This document shows positions 1-8,143 of a stretch of DNA of 64,000 nucleotides, piece by piece. The translations under genes and the position numbers were made by a program. The DNA lies in contig NZ_FPBV01000016.1 of assembly GCF_900116805.1 (NCBI RefSeq), positions 27,124-91,123 of the forward strand, given 5' to 3'. Each line of letters opens with the position of its first letter. Position 1 is the first letter of the stretch. Under the pieces are notes generated by a model. The model was given only the letters and a program-made list of their open reading frames with translations, made no database searches and had not been told where the DNA came from. Origin of the DNA: Paenalicyclobacillus macrosporangiidus. GTDB lineage: Bacteria; Bacillota; Bacilli; Alicyclobacillales; Alicyclobacillaceae.

Positions 1-1095
1 GGGCTCACCGAGGTGTACGAGCGCAACAGCGCGTCGGCCAACATGACGGGCGACGGTTTTGTGCTGGCGGCCGAGGCGGGCGCGGTGCTGCGCGACATGG
101 AGATGGTGCAGTTCTTCCCCATCGCGCACCTGTACCCGCCGCTGGTTGGGCTCGATCCCATCATGTGGGACCCGTTCCGCTACAAGCTGGGGGGCCGGCT
201 GCTCAACGGACAGGGCGAGGAGTTCATGCACCGCTACACCGGCGAGGTGGCGGGCCAGTACACCTCGGCGCGCGACCAGACGACGCTCGCAATCTTCGAA
301 GAGGTCAAGGCCGGGCGGGGATCGCCGCACGGCGGCGCGTACCTCGACTTCCGCATGGTGCCTGAGGACAAGCTGCGCGAGGCGTTCGGGCCCGCGATCG
401 GGATTTTGAAGGACAACGGGATCAATCTCACGACGGACATGGTGGAGGTCGCCCCGATGGCGCACTTCCACATCGGCGGCATTCAGGTGACGCCGGCGAT
501 GGAGACGACGGTGCCGGGGCTGTTGGCGTGCGGCGAGGTGATCCACGGCATGCACGGGGCCAACCGCCTCTCGGGCAACGCCATCACGGAGGCGTTGGTG
601 ACGGGCCGGGTAGCCGGCGAGACGGCGGCAAAGGCGCGCGGCACCCGGGTGGACGAGTCGGCGGTACGGCGGGCGGCCGAAGCGGAGTGGGAGCGGCTGC
701 AGGCGTTCTGGCATCCGCGGGCGGTCCGTCAGGATGACGCCTCGATGATGGGACTCAAGCGGGAACTGCAGCGGGTGATGTGGGAGGACGCGGGCCCGCT
801 GCGCACGGAGGAGCAGCTTCGGCGGGCGTTAGCTCGGGTGCGTGACTTGGCATCCACCTGCCGAAATGCGGCTTTGACGCGGGAGCCCCGGTTCCCGTTG
901 CAGTTGGTGGAGAAGATGGAACTCGACCGGATGCTGCAGGTCAGCGAGGCGATTGTGCTGGGGGCGCTGGAGCGGCGCGAGACGCGCGGGGCGCATGTGC
1001 GGCTCGATCACGACGAAACCTGGGACACTCCGAAGAGCACGGCCTTGACGTACGAAGAGGGCGCGGGCTGGCGCTTGGATTGGGTAGTACAATAA
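1..1095 (+). CDS. Fumarate reductase/succinate dehydrogenase-type flavoprotein, C-terminal part
   Basis: The frame is open from the first base, so the N-terminal FAD-binding Rossmann region lies outside the window and 364 residues are visible. They carry family hallmarks: a GGAYLDF segment, HFHIGGI matching the substrate-binding HxxxGGI block, a GLLACGE motif of the FAD domain, and HGANRLSGNAITEALVTG, which holds the conserved Arg and the FAD C-terminal loop. The C-terminal helical domain (about residues 215-330) is also typical. Expected reaction: oxidation or reduction of a dicarboxylate-like substrate using FAD. A [2Fe-2S] protein gene follows after 13 bp, so the pair probably forms a soluble oxidoreductase. 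The real substrate is unknown; L-aspartate oxidase or fumarate reductase relatives are possible. Confidence 0.85.
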   Translation, partial: GLTEVYERNSASANMTGDGFVLAAEAGAVLRDMEMVQFFPIAHLYPPLVGLDPIMWDPFRYKLGGRLLNGQGEEFMHRYTGEVAGQYTSARDQTTLAIFEEVKAGRGSPHGGAYLDFRMVPEDKLREAFGPAIGILKDNGINLTTDMVEVAPMAHFHIGGIQVTPAMETTVPGLLACGEVIHGMHGANRLSGNAITEALVTGRVAGETAAKARGTRVDESAVRRAAEAEWERLQAFWHPRAVRQDDASMMGLKRELQRVMWEDAGPLRTEEQLRRALARVRDLASTCRNAALTREPRFPLQLVEKMELDRMLQVSEAIVLGALERRETRGAHVRLDHDETWDTPKSTALTYEEGAGWRLDWVVQ

Positions 1096-1108
1096 GGGGG
1101 AATGCGGC

Positions 1109-1420
1109 ATGGCGGTGGTCAGGCTGCGGGTGGTCCGCGGCAACCCGGAGGCGGGCCAGCAGGTGGCCGAGTACGAGGTCCCGTACTGGCAGGGGATGAG
1201 CGTGTTGGACGCGGTCCTGTGGGTGCGGGCGAACCAGGACCCGACCCTGGCGGCGCGTTACTCGTGCAGGTCTGCGAACGCGTGCAAGGAGTGCTCGGCC
1301 CAGATTGACGGCAAGGTGGGCTACATGTGCAGCACGAAGGCCAAGCCGGATGCGACGGTTGAACTGGCTCCGGTGGGTGGCCGCAACTGGATCCGCGACC
1401 TGGTGACGGAGTTGGATTGA
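1109..1420 (+). CDS. Small [2Fe-2S] ferredoxin-like subunit of the upstream flavoprotein
   Basis: The 103-residue protein corresponds only to the N-terminal [2Fe-2S] plant-type domain of SdhB/FrdB; the C-terminal [3Fe-4S]/[4Fe-4S] domain is absent. Four cysteines are placed as C-x5-C-x2-C-x11-C, starting at [10 protein letters not shown]. SdhB normally has C-x4-C-x2-C, and C-x5 is the spacing of adrenodoxin-type ferredoxins. Start ATG 1109 follows a GGGGGAA box and lies 13 bp after the flavoprotein stop. It probably relays electrons for the flavoprotein. The cluster type is inferred from cysteine spacing only. Confidence 0.75.
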   Translation: MAVVRLRVVRGNPEAGQQVAEYEVPYWQGMSVLDAVLWVRANQDPTLAARYSCRSANACKECSAQIDGKVGYMCSTKAKPDATVELAPVGGRNWIRDLVTELD

Positions 1421-1511
1421 GGCGCGGGTGCCGGTGGGGCAGTCTGGCGGGGCGGGCCGGCGGATCGACGGGTGGCGGAGCCACGTCCATACAGCAGAGG
1501 AGGTTGACGGG

Positions 1512-2279
1512 ATGTACAGGTTGGACATGAATTGCGACCTCGGGGAGAGCTTCGGGGCGTACAAACTGGGCAATGACGAGCAGATCCTCGACGTGGTGAC
1601 GTCGTGCAACATCGCCTGCGGCTTTCACGCCGGGGATGCGGCGACGATGCGCAAGACGGTGGCGATGGCGCTGGAGAAGGGCGTGGCCATCGGTGCGCAC
1701 CCGGGGCTGCAGGATTTGGTGGGCTTTGGCCGGCGCAACATGGACATCTCGCCGCAGGAGGCGCACGACATCGTGGTCTACCAGATCGGCGCCCTGTACG
1801 GGTTCGTGCGCGCCCAGGGCGGCAAGATGCAGCATGTGAAGGCGCACGGGGCGCTGTACAACATGGCGGCGGTCAACGCCGGTTTGGCGGAGGCCATCGC
1901 GGAGGCGGTGTACAAGGTCGATCCGGAGCTCATCCTGTTTGGCCTCTCCGGCAGCGAGCTGATCCGGGCGGGGCAGAAGATTGGGCTGCGGACGGCGAGC
2001 GAGGTGTTTGCGGATCGGACGTATCAAGAGAATGGCACGCTCACGCCTCGCCGCCGGCCGGACGCGATGATTGAGGACACCGACAAGGCGGTGGCACAGG
2101 TCATCCGCATGGTCAAGGAGGGCAAGGTCCGGTCCCAGCAGGGCGTGGACGTCGCCATCCAGGCGGACACGGTGTGCATCCACGGCGATGGTCCGCACGC
2201 CCTCGAATTCGCGCGCCACATCCGGCAGGCGCTGACGGACGCCGGAATCACGGTGCAGGCGGTCGGCCGCTCCGCATAA
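1512..2279 (+). CDS. pxpA: 5-oxoprolinase subunit A (LamB/YcsF family)
   Basis: The 255-residue product opens with [15 protein letters not shown] and contains [19 protein letters not shown] and VKAHGALYN, the signature blocks of LamB/YcsF proteins. In the PxpABC complex this subunit helps in ATP-dependent cleavage of 5-oxoproline to glutamate. The start at ATG 1512 is chosen because an AGGAGGTTGA ribosome binding site stands just upstream; a longer GTG-start reading from 1428 lacks one. Unusually, pxpB and pxpC are not adjacent. The gene instead follows the flavoprotein pair and ends on a terminator, so partners must be encoded elsewhere or the protein works on a different lactam. Confidence 0.9.
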   Translation: MYRLDMNCDLGESFGAYKLGNDEQILDVVTSCNIACGFHAGDAATMRKTVAMALEKGVAIGAHPGLQDLVGFGRRNMDISPQEAHDIVVYQIGALYGFVRAQGGKMQHVKAHGALYNMAAVNAGLAEAIAEAVYKVDPELILFGLSGSELIRAGQKIGLRTASEVFADRTYQENGTLTPRRRPDAMIEDTDKAVAQVIRMVKEGKVRSQQGVDVAIQADTVCIHGDGPHALEFARHIRQALTDAGITVQAVGRSA

Positions 2280-2295
2280 GCGGGGCGGCTTCTTT
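2266..2295 (+). terminator. Rho-independent terminator after pxpA
   Basis: Arms GCCGCTCCGC and GCGGGGCGGC (9 of 10 pairs) around an ATAA loop, followed by TTCTTT. The stem includes the last codons and stop of pxpA. Confidence 0.75.
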
Positions 2296-2297
2296 AA

Positions 2298-2819
2298 TCA
2301 CGACGGACTCATCCCCAACAGCTCTGCATACCGCTCGTACAGTTCCTGCCAACCGTATTTGACAGCATTATGTCCCACCATGGAGGGCATCTTTTTGCCC
2401 GCCAGTGTTCCGGCAAGGCCGTCAAGACAAAGGTGCCATCCCGCCGCGTAGGAGGGTGCCGGCTGACGATCTGCGAAACGGTGACGAAGAACCAGGAGGG
2501 TTTTATCTCCCTCGCTGCTCAGTTCCCATCGCAGGATGTCAGCACCCCATCTCAACACGAGCAGGCCCGGTGCGTTGACTTCCAGGACATCTCCCTGTCT
2601 CTCATCGGCCTCGGGCATGTCGATGTGTGCCAGTCGTACCGGTCCGGGCGTCGTCAGATCTCTGTCGGTGGTGAACGGTGCCCAACGGGGGATCTGTTCG
2701 GCCTGGGTCAGTGCAGCCCACACCGCCTCCATCGGATGCTCCAGCATCCGCTCGAGCACAAGGACCCAGTCGCCGCCGTCACGGAAGAGACGGGGATTTC
2801 CTGAAACGTTTGAACTCAA
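2298..2819 (-). CDS. SRPBCC (AHSA1-like) domain protein
   Basis: The 173-residue protein has the Aha1/SRPBCC pattern: VLERMLEHPMEAVWAALTQAEQIPRWAPF near the N terminus, GDVLEVNAPGLLVLRW in the middle and a WHLCLDGL segment in the C-terminal helix. These proteins bind hydrophobic ligands in a helix-grip fold; the ligand here is unknown. The preferred start is TTG 2819, whose bases overlap the TGA stop of the upstream arsR remnant and which has a GGGAGGGAA box just before it. arsR plus SRPBCC is a common two-gene unit, normally co-transcribed. Here the promoter and first part of arsR lie beyond a 1.95 kb insertion sequence, so expression is probably altered. Confidence 0.8.
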   Translation of the reverse strand: MSSNVSGNPRLFRDGGDWVLVLERMLEHPMEAVWAALTQAEQIPRWAPFTTDRDLTTPGPVRLAHIDMPEADERQGDVLEVNAPGLLVLRWGADILRWELSSEGDKTLLVLRHRFADRQPAPSYAAGWHLCLDGLAGTLAGKKMPSMVGHNAVKYGWQELYERYAELLGMSPS

Positions 2820-3023
2820 TTTGAGGTTCCCTCCCGTAACCTTTTTCTGTGGTCGAGGTGCTCGGCCAGGGCGTCCACATGCTGATTCCACCTCATCCGA
2901 TAGGCACTCAACCACTCGTCGATTTCCGCGAGTGGTTCGGCATTCAGAGAATAGATGCGACGCTGGGCCTCGACCCGGACCTGTACAAGACCACTTTCGC
3001 GGAGCGTTCGAAGGTGTTTGGAT
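2816..3023 (-). pseudogene. ArsR-family regulator, C-terminal fragment cut off by IS insertion
   Basis: This piece encodes the recognition-helix end and winged part of an ArsR HTH, KHLRTLRESGLVQVRVE, then a C-terminal helix ending RKRLREGTSN. Joining it to the fragment at 4978-5105 and removing the insertion with one 6-bp duplication restores an uninterrupted protein of about 109 residues reading QPLISKHLRTL across the junction. The fragment has no promoter or start of its own. Its TGA overlaps the TTG start of the SRPBCC gene, showing they were translationally coupled. Confidence 0.9.
3018..3023. repeat. Target site duplication, left copy
   Basis: TTGGAT directly abuts the left inverted repeat of the insertion sequence; the same hexamer abuts the right end at 4978-4983. 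Confidence 0.9.
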
Positions 3024-4977
3024 CCCACATTTCGCACCCAGATATATCCTTACGGCTGGAAATCAAGCAGTTGTGTGAGGTATTGCATCGGGGACACAGG
3101 GACAAGGAAATGATTGGTGTAATGAAAGCGCGATCTTTCCAAGTTCTGATCGCATCTGGAAACCACGGGCGCGCCGAGGCTTTGGCCGCTCAGGCGATTT
3201 TTTGAACCTCGGCGTAGATGCTCAAATCCATACCCAGAAGCTTTAACACCCGCTCTATCTGTGGGTCATGTGGTCTGACCGGCGTCCGGTGCCATACCCC
3301 TCCCATTTTGACTTGGACAGTGGCCATCTCGTCCAACATCTCGAGGATCGATAAGCCCGTCGGCCGAAAGCTCCTGCGTTTGCCAGGCAGAAGCAAGGGC
3401 TCTTGCTCGGATTTCATCCGCTCCCGGATCACATACTCCAGCGCACTGTACAGCAACAACGACATGAGCATCACAAACCCGAATGCCTTGACCCGGGTCG
3501 GTTTGTGCAGGAAGACGGGCCCCACGTGGTACGGGGCTTTCAGGTAACGAAAGCGGGCCTCAACCTCGTGCTGCTCTTTGTAAAGTCGCAGGATCTGTTC
3601 GTCTGGTACCCGTTGGTCATCACGAATATCCGTGATTAGTACAAACGTGGATTCTCGCTCCCGCCAAGCTTGTACTTGTTCTTCTTCCGGCGGGAGTATC
3701 TGCACGTCCACACGGTACTGCGTCCGTACCGGAGGTGCGGGGTCATCCTTGCGCGGTCGACCGCGACGGGCCCGTTTCTCTTGTACCTGCTCAGAGTGTA
3801 CGCTTGTCTGCAGCCGGTGCAGCGTACCGCGGTGCTCGTGTACGAACGCGTCGGCTGCCATCTGCGCGTCTTGTTCACAACTGTAGACGTTCTTGCCAAG
3901 GAGCTTGGCTGCCTTCTGCAACTCTTTCTGTTCCTGTTCCAGGACGCTGTCCAGTTTGTGCTCCTTTCGCGCATCCAGGCTCGATGAGCGGACGACCACA
4001 AACCGGTACGTCCGACCATACAGTTCTCTGCGGAAGGACTGGATCTTGTACGTCACTCCATCCCGCGCCTCTGCAAGACAGCCGACCTCTTGCCATTTGT
4101 TTTCCCTCTGCCATGCCGCATGCTTGAGCTGCTCGGACAGCTTGTACGTCCCTGGCAGGCGGGAGATGAAGTGGACATTCTCGTCCGCAAGCAGTTGCAG
4201 ATTCTCCTTGGTCACCATCGCCGCGTCCGCGACATACACGCCTGTTTCGCGCATTTGGGGATCCAGTTGGGTCAGCATTTTTTGGATCGTCTCATGGTTC
4301 CAGGTGTGGTCATCCAGGTTCCCAGGGTTCACGTTCGCACAGACCCCGATTCCGCGAACGGTACACAGTCCGAACACGATCTGCTTGAGGTCCGGCCGAT
4401 TGTCCTTCGAAAAACCACGGTCAATGCGAAACTCGCTCTGGTCAGGATACTCCCCGGTCAGCGAAAGCGAGGTCGTGTCTGCGTGGATCGCGAACAGCTC
4501 ATCTGGATTGATGACCCGCAGCTTTCGCAACGTATGCATGGCAATGGTGGTGTACAGTTCCTCCAAGCCCGCCTCGTACAGGCTGTCCAGGGCACGAGCC
4601 AAGGCGTCATCATTGAGGTCACTGGCCGATACGCCTTCACCGAGCAGGACCTCCACGTCGCGTTTGGCGTAAAACTCCTCGACACGGTAGAGGGCCGTGC
4701 GATCCGTGCCGATGTTGATGAGCAACGCCTTGACGCGCAACCACACGGGCAGCTTGTAGGGGCCCGGTGCCACTCTCTGGTGAATGATAGGACCCCAGCC
4801 CAGTTCGTCGAACATCCTGGCGATCACGGGGCCTGATCCCATGGGGAACGTACGAATATCCTGGAACAATTGGAAGTCCTCCTGCCGACGGATTGCCGAG
4901 AAAGAGCATTCCACATCCAGGGCCTAAATCCCTCCCAAAAAATGATCAGCGCCCCCATCAGGGGCGCGAAATGTGGG
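3024..4977 (-). mobile_element. Complete IS1634-like insertion sequence (1,954 bp) inside arsR
   Basis: Both ends carry the terminal inverted repeat CCCACATTTCGC(A/G)CCC, 15 of 16 matching. It is flanked by the 6-bp duplication TTGGAT and contains one full-length transposase on the minus strand. The length of about 1.95 kb and 5-6 bp duplication agree with IS1634-type elements of the IS4 superfamily. About 166 bp inside the left end, 3' of the transposase, holds no gene. Intact ends, an intact transposase and exact duplications suggest a recent insertion. Confidence 0.93.
3190..4914 (-). CDS. IS1634-family DDE transposase
   Basis: The 574-residue, full-length reading frame carries the RNase H-like catalytic pattern: first Asp in AIHADTTSLSL, second Asp in GVYVADAAMVTKENL, and the glutamate in YKEQHEVEARFRYLK. 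The last motif matches the Y-(2)-R-(3)-E-(6)-K signature except that Gln replaces Arg. The start ATG 4914 lies 63 bp inside the right inverted repeat. No frameshift or stop is seen, so the element may still be active. It catalyses excision and integration of its own IS. Family assignment rests on these motifs, the product length and the duplication size. Confidence 0.92.
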   Translation of the reverse strand: MECSFSAIRRQEDFQLFQDIRTFPMGSGPVIARMFDELGWGPIIHQRVAPGPYKLPVWLRVKALLINIGTDRTALYRVEEFYAKRDVEVLLGEGVSASDLNDDALARALDSLYEAGLEELYTTIAMHTLRKLRVINPDELFAIHADTTSLSLTGEYPDQSEFRIDRGFSKDNRPDLKQIVFGLCTVRGIGVCANVNPGNLDDHTWNHETIQKMLTQLDPQMRETGVYVADAAMVTKENLQLLADENVHFISRLPGTYKLSEQLKHAAWQRENKWQEVGCLAEARDGVTYKIQSFRRELYGRTYRFVVVRSSSLDARKEHKLDSVLEQEQKELQKAAKLLGKNVYSCEQDAQMAADAFVHEHRGTLHRLQTSVHSEQVQEKRARRGRPRKDDPAPPVRTQYRVDVQILPPEEEQVQAWRERESTFVLITDIRDDQRVPDEQILRLYKEQHEVEARFRYLKAPYHVGPVFLHKPTRVKAFGFVMLMSLLLYSALEYVIRERMKSEQEPLLLPGKRRSFRPTGLSILEMLDEMATVQVKMGGVWHRTPVRPHDPQIERVLKLLGMDLSIYAEVQKIA

Positions 4978-4983
4978 TTGGAT
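4978..4983. repeat. Target site duplication, right copy
   Basis: TTGGAT immediately follows the right inverted repeat and matches the left copy at 3018-3023. Confidence 0.9.
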
Positions 4984-5105
4984 ATCAAGGGCTGTGACAA
5001 ACCGAGATCCCTGGCCAGCTCAGACACGCTGGAGTCGGACTGTAACAGCCGGTCCAGAATGCGTCGGCGGGAAGGCTCTGCAATCACGGCGTAGGTGTCC
5101 AGCAC
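4978..5105 (-). pseudogene. ArsR-family regulator, N-terminal fragment
   Basis: This encodes the first part of an ArsR winged helix: MLDTYAVIAEPSRRRILDRL, then VSELARDLGLSQPLIS, ending at the insertion point. Translation would run on into the IS for about 50 unrelated residues. Start GTG 5105 has a GGAGAGGAG box. The gene retains a strong SigA-type promoter, so a truncated peptide lacking the recognition helix is probably still made. Loss of this regulator would be expected to relieve its autorepression and uncouple the SRPBCC gene. Confidence 0.9.
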
Positions 5106-5134
5106 GGCTCCTCTCCGTCCTTCCTTCAGGAGGT

Positions 5135-5164
5135 ATTATGAACTACTGGTTATATAACTGTCAA
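5135..5164 (-). promoter_or_regulatory. Promoter of the interrupted arsR
   Basis: On the minus strand a perfect TTGACA (5164-5159) is separated by 18 bp from CATAAT (5140-5135), about 30 bp before the GTG start. Confidence 0.75.
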
Positions 5165-5376
5165 TGTATATGCGAAACGAGGGGAAGTGTTGGAAGAATC
5201 CCCGGAATAATAAAGGGGATGTAACCTCCTTCCGATTTTCGCAATCTTGCAACATATCACCTGCCAACGTATGATAGAGAAGGAATGTAATAGACCGGAA
5301 GCCGAGGTGCGCAAGAACATCCGCCCAAGACGGGCATCCACCACCACGGCGTTCGGGCAGAGGAGGAAACCGGGGG

Positions 5377-6795
5377 ATGAACATCACACGCATTGGTCAG
5401 GCCACTGCTGCGGCGTTGGCAGGCGCCTTCACGGTGGTCGCTCCGGCGGTCGTGTCGGGGTCAGGGATACTCGCCCAGGCCATCGCGTCCGCGGCCGTCC
5501 AACAGCCCCAGGAGGGCGTTCTGGTCGCGCTCGGCGACTCCATCACGTTTGGCTACAATCTCACGGACACCAGCGGCAACACCAGGCCATCGCATTCGGC
5601 GTTCCCATACCTCATCGGGCGAGACACCGGCTACACCATCTCCGATCTGGGCGTCCCCGGCTGGACCTCCGACGACCTGCGCGTCGCCCTCGGGACCCCA
5701 AACTTTGCGCGGGCCGTGCAGGGCGCCACTGCGATCACGCTGGACATCGGCAGCAACGACCTCCTCCGCCTGGCCGGGCAGATGCACCTGCTCGACGCGG
5801 CTCAGAAGGATCCGACCGCGCCTGTCACCGTGACGCCGGAACAGCAGGCCGAGTTCACCCAGGCCATCCAGCAGTTCGGCGTCAACCTGACCAGCATCCT
5901 GACCACCCTGCGCAGCCAGACGCAGGCTCCCATCGTCCTGTACAATCTCTACAATCTCTACAATCCGTTCCCGCCCGGGACCGGCTTGAACACCGTGACC
6001 GAACAGTTTGAACAAGCCGAGAACGCCATTATCGCCAAGGCCGCCCAATCCGTACCGAGGGTTGCCCTCGCCGACGTGCACACGGCGTTCGCCGGCAAGC
6101 AGACCGAGTACGTACGGGTGGCGCAGGGCGACGTGCACCCCACCGCCTCCGGGCAGGCGGTTCTCGCCCAGGCCGGAGAGTCAGCCCTGCGGGCGCTCGG
6201 GGCGTTCGGTCCCGGATCGAGTGAAGGATCCGGCGGCAGCTCCAACGGGACTTCCAACGGGGCCCGCCCGAACGGGCCGGTGCAGTTGATCGCGGGAACC
6301 GTCTCCCCCGCAGGCAGCACCCTCTCGGGCACTCTCAATGGCAGCCGCGTGAGCTTGACCGTGCCGGCCAGCGCGATCGCCCTGGGCAGCGAGGCCGACG
6401 TCACCAGCGGGCCGGCCACCGCCGTCGCGCCATTGTTGTCCAGCCGGCAGAGGGCCATTGCGGAGGTCGGCGTCAACTTCATGTCCTTCGTCACCTTCCA
6501 GAAACCGTACACGCTCACCGTCGAAAATCCCGCCATCCCCCCGGGCGCGGCGGTGTTTCAGATCACCGGTGACGTGCTGACTCCGGTGGCAGGGGCCAAG
6601 GTCACTGCCGGAAAAGCCGTCATTCCCGGCAAAGCCGGCGCGGACTACGTCATCGTGGCTCCGGTGGCGCAGACGGTGCCCGGCGGCACATCTCCTGTGA
6701 CCGGACTGCCGTTGTGGCCGGACCTCGGCTTGGCCATCCTGCTCGTCGGCGGCGGGATCGGTTTGGTGGCTGCCAGCCGCCGGCAGCGCGCGTGA
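5377..6795 (+). CDS. Secreted SGNH/GDSL hydrolase with C-terminal membrane anchor
   Basis: The 472-residue protein has an N-terminal hydrophobic signal (about residues 8-40), then block I LVALGDSITFGYN with the nucleophile Ser55, block III GSND (125-128) and block V DVHPTASG with Asp252/His254. These are the esterase/lipase catalytic blocks of the SGNH family. A Ser/Gly/Asn-rich linker follows near residue 285. The C terminus ends with LPLWPD, a 20-residue hydrophobic helix and RRQR, shaped like a cell-wall sorting signal but without LPxTG. A sortase gene starts 18 bp downstream, suggesting this enzyme may be its substrate. Start ATG 5377 has a GAGGAGGAAA box. The natural ester substrate is unknown. 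Confidence 0.85.
   Translation: MNITRIGQATAAALAGAFTVVAPAVVSGSGILAQAIASAAVQQPQEGVLVALGDSITFGYNLTDTSGNTRPSHSAFPYLIGRDTGYTISDLGVPGWTSDDLRVALGTPNFARAVQGATAITLDIGSNDLLRLAGQMHLLDAAQKDPTAPVTVTPEQQAEFTQAIQQFGVNLTSILTTLRSQTQAPIVLYNLYNLYNPFPPGTGLNTVTEQFEQAENAIIAKAAQSVPRVALADVHTAFAGKQTEYVRVAQGDVHPTASGQAVLAQAGESALRALGAFGPGSSEGSGGSSNGTSNGARPNGPVQLIAGTVSPAGSTLSGTLNGSRVSLTVPASAIALGSEADVTSGPATAVAPLLSSRQRAIAEVGVNFMSFVTFQKPYTLTVENPAIPPGAAVFQITGDVLTPVAGAKVTAGKAVIPGKAGADYVIVAPVAQTVPGGTSPVTGLPLWPDLGLAILLVGGGIGLVAASRRQRA
5941..5964 (+). repeat. In-frame 9-bp tandem repeat in the SGNH hydrolase
   Basis: TACAATCTC occurs twice, followed by TACAAT, giving the peptide YNLYNLYN between catalytic blocks III and V. Confidence 0.7.
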
Positions 6796-6813
6796 GCAGG
6801 GGAGGGAAGAGGC

Positions 6814-8121
6814 GTGGTTTGGCGCATGGGCTTGCGGGCCTCCCTGCGGCGAAGGGGCATCGGAGCCGCAGCGTGGCGAACGGAGCTCGGGCGATGGGTG
6901 TGGTGCAGACGTATCGGGACTGTCGCAGGCATGGGTCTGATCGCGGCGGGCCTGGCCGTGGCCGCGCAGCCCCTCTGGGTGTACGTCGAGACGAAGCTCC
7001 ACGGCGCCTCCCTTCTGGAGCAGGCGGAGGCCATGGGAACTTCCCCGGTGCAACCGGCGGACGGCGGCCCGAACGGCGTGGCGGCGCACGGTACCGGCGC
7101 CGCACTTCCCGCCGCCGTCCCCATGACCACGACCCTGCCCCTGGCCGCACCCGGACCAGGCCGGCTGATCGGCGGGATCGCCATTCCATCCCTGTCGATC
7201 ACGGTGCCCCTCCTGGAAGGCACCGACGACGCCGAGCTCAACGCCGGCGCCGGTCACTTGACCGGCAGCGCCATGCCCGGGGAGGCGGGGGTCAGCGTGA
7301 TCGCGGCGCACAACGCCACCTGGTTCCGCCATCTCGACGCGCTGCGGCCCGGGGCCGAGGTGACGGTGTGGACGGCCGGCGGCCGGTGGGTGTACCAGGT
7401 CACCGGCAGCCGCGTCGTACGCACCGGCGATCCGCTGATGAACACCGCGCTCCCCACACTGGTCCTTGAGACGTGCTATCCCCTCGACGCTCTCTACCTG
7501 ACGCAGGAGCGCTACCTCGTCAGCGCGTCCCTGGTGCGGGTGGAACAGACCGGCGATCGTGCGGCCGGCGGATCCCCAGCCAGCGCACCACCGCCCGGGG
7601 CCGCTTCAGGCCCGGCCGGCGGCGCACCGGATGCCACGGGATCCACCGCGGTGGCCGAGTGGCCTCCGGCAGACGATCCGTACCGCGCCGTGGTCCCGGC
7701 CGACCTCGCCCGCGAGGGCCTGACCCTGTCCGCCAACGGCCTGCCGATGGGCCACCTGCGATACACCGGCCATCCCTCCGCCGCTTTCATTGCGAGTGAG
7801 CGGCCCCTGTCTGCCGTCAACACGCTGGTGCAGCTGACGATGGCGTACGTGCACGCCAGCGCCGAAGGCAAGCGGGAGGATCTGCAGCGGCTGTTGGCGG
7901 GCGCCGAGATGGGAAATCCGCTCTTCGGCCATTCCCTCAGCGACCTCCAGTACACCGGCTCGTTCGAGGTGACCCTGGGGGTGGAGGGGGAACGCCTGCA
8001 GTCCGCCGCCGCGTCCGTAGAGCTGACGATTGCGGGCCAGCGCTGGACCCTGCACGTCGCCGCGTCGGTCGACGCGCACGGAGTCATGCGCCTCGGTCAG
8101 CTCATATGGGACGCCTCTTGA
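6814..8121 (+). CDS. Sortase with an extra C-terminal domain
   Basis: The 435-residue protein has an N-terminal membrane anchor (about residues 33-52) and a sortase domain at about 118-245. This includes SVIAAHN (His166), the TLxTC-like block TLVLETCYP (Cys221) and a following Arg in QERY (Arg233), the His-Cys-Arg triad. Sortases of classes D-F are about 200 residues; here roughly 190 further residues without a recognised domain follow a Pro/Ala/Gly-rich linker. The gene follows the SGNH hydrolase closely and shares its direction, so a dedicated enzyme-substrate pair is plausible. Start GTG 6814 has a GGGAGGGAAG box; ATG 6826 is an alternative. Confidence 0.87.
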   Translation: MVWRMGLRASLRRRGIGAAAWRTELGRWVWCRRIGTVAGMGLIAAGLAVAAQPLWVYVETKLHGASLLEQAEAMGTSPVQPADGGPNGVAAHGTGAALPAAVPMTTTLPLAAPGPGRLIGGIAIPSLSITVPLLEGTDDAELNAGAGHLTGSAMPGEAGVSVIAAHNATWFRHLDALRPGAEVTVWTAGGRWVYQVTGSRVVRTGDPLMNTALPTLVLETCYPLDALYLTQERYLVSASLVRVEQTGDRAAGGSPASAPPPGAASGPAGGAPDATGSTAVAEWPPADDPYRAVVPADLAREGLTLSANGLPMGHLRYTGHPSAAFIASERPLSAVNTLVQLTMAYVHASAEGKREDLQRLLAGAEMGNPLFGHSLSDLQYTGSFEVTLGVEGERLQSAAASVELTIAGQRWTLHVAASVDAHGVMRLGQLIWDAS

Positions 8122-8143
8122 CCACGCGAGGGGCACTGAGGCC

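Noticed and set aside
2370..2804. Plus-strand frame opposite the SRPBCC gene
   Set aside because: No ribosome site; the minus-strand frame has a clear family match and translational coupling.
5941..5964. CRISPR-like or satellite repeat
   Set aside because: Only a 24-bp in-frame triplicate coding for YNLYNLYN; no spacers or further copies.
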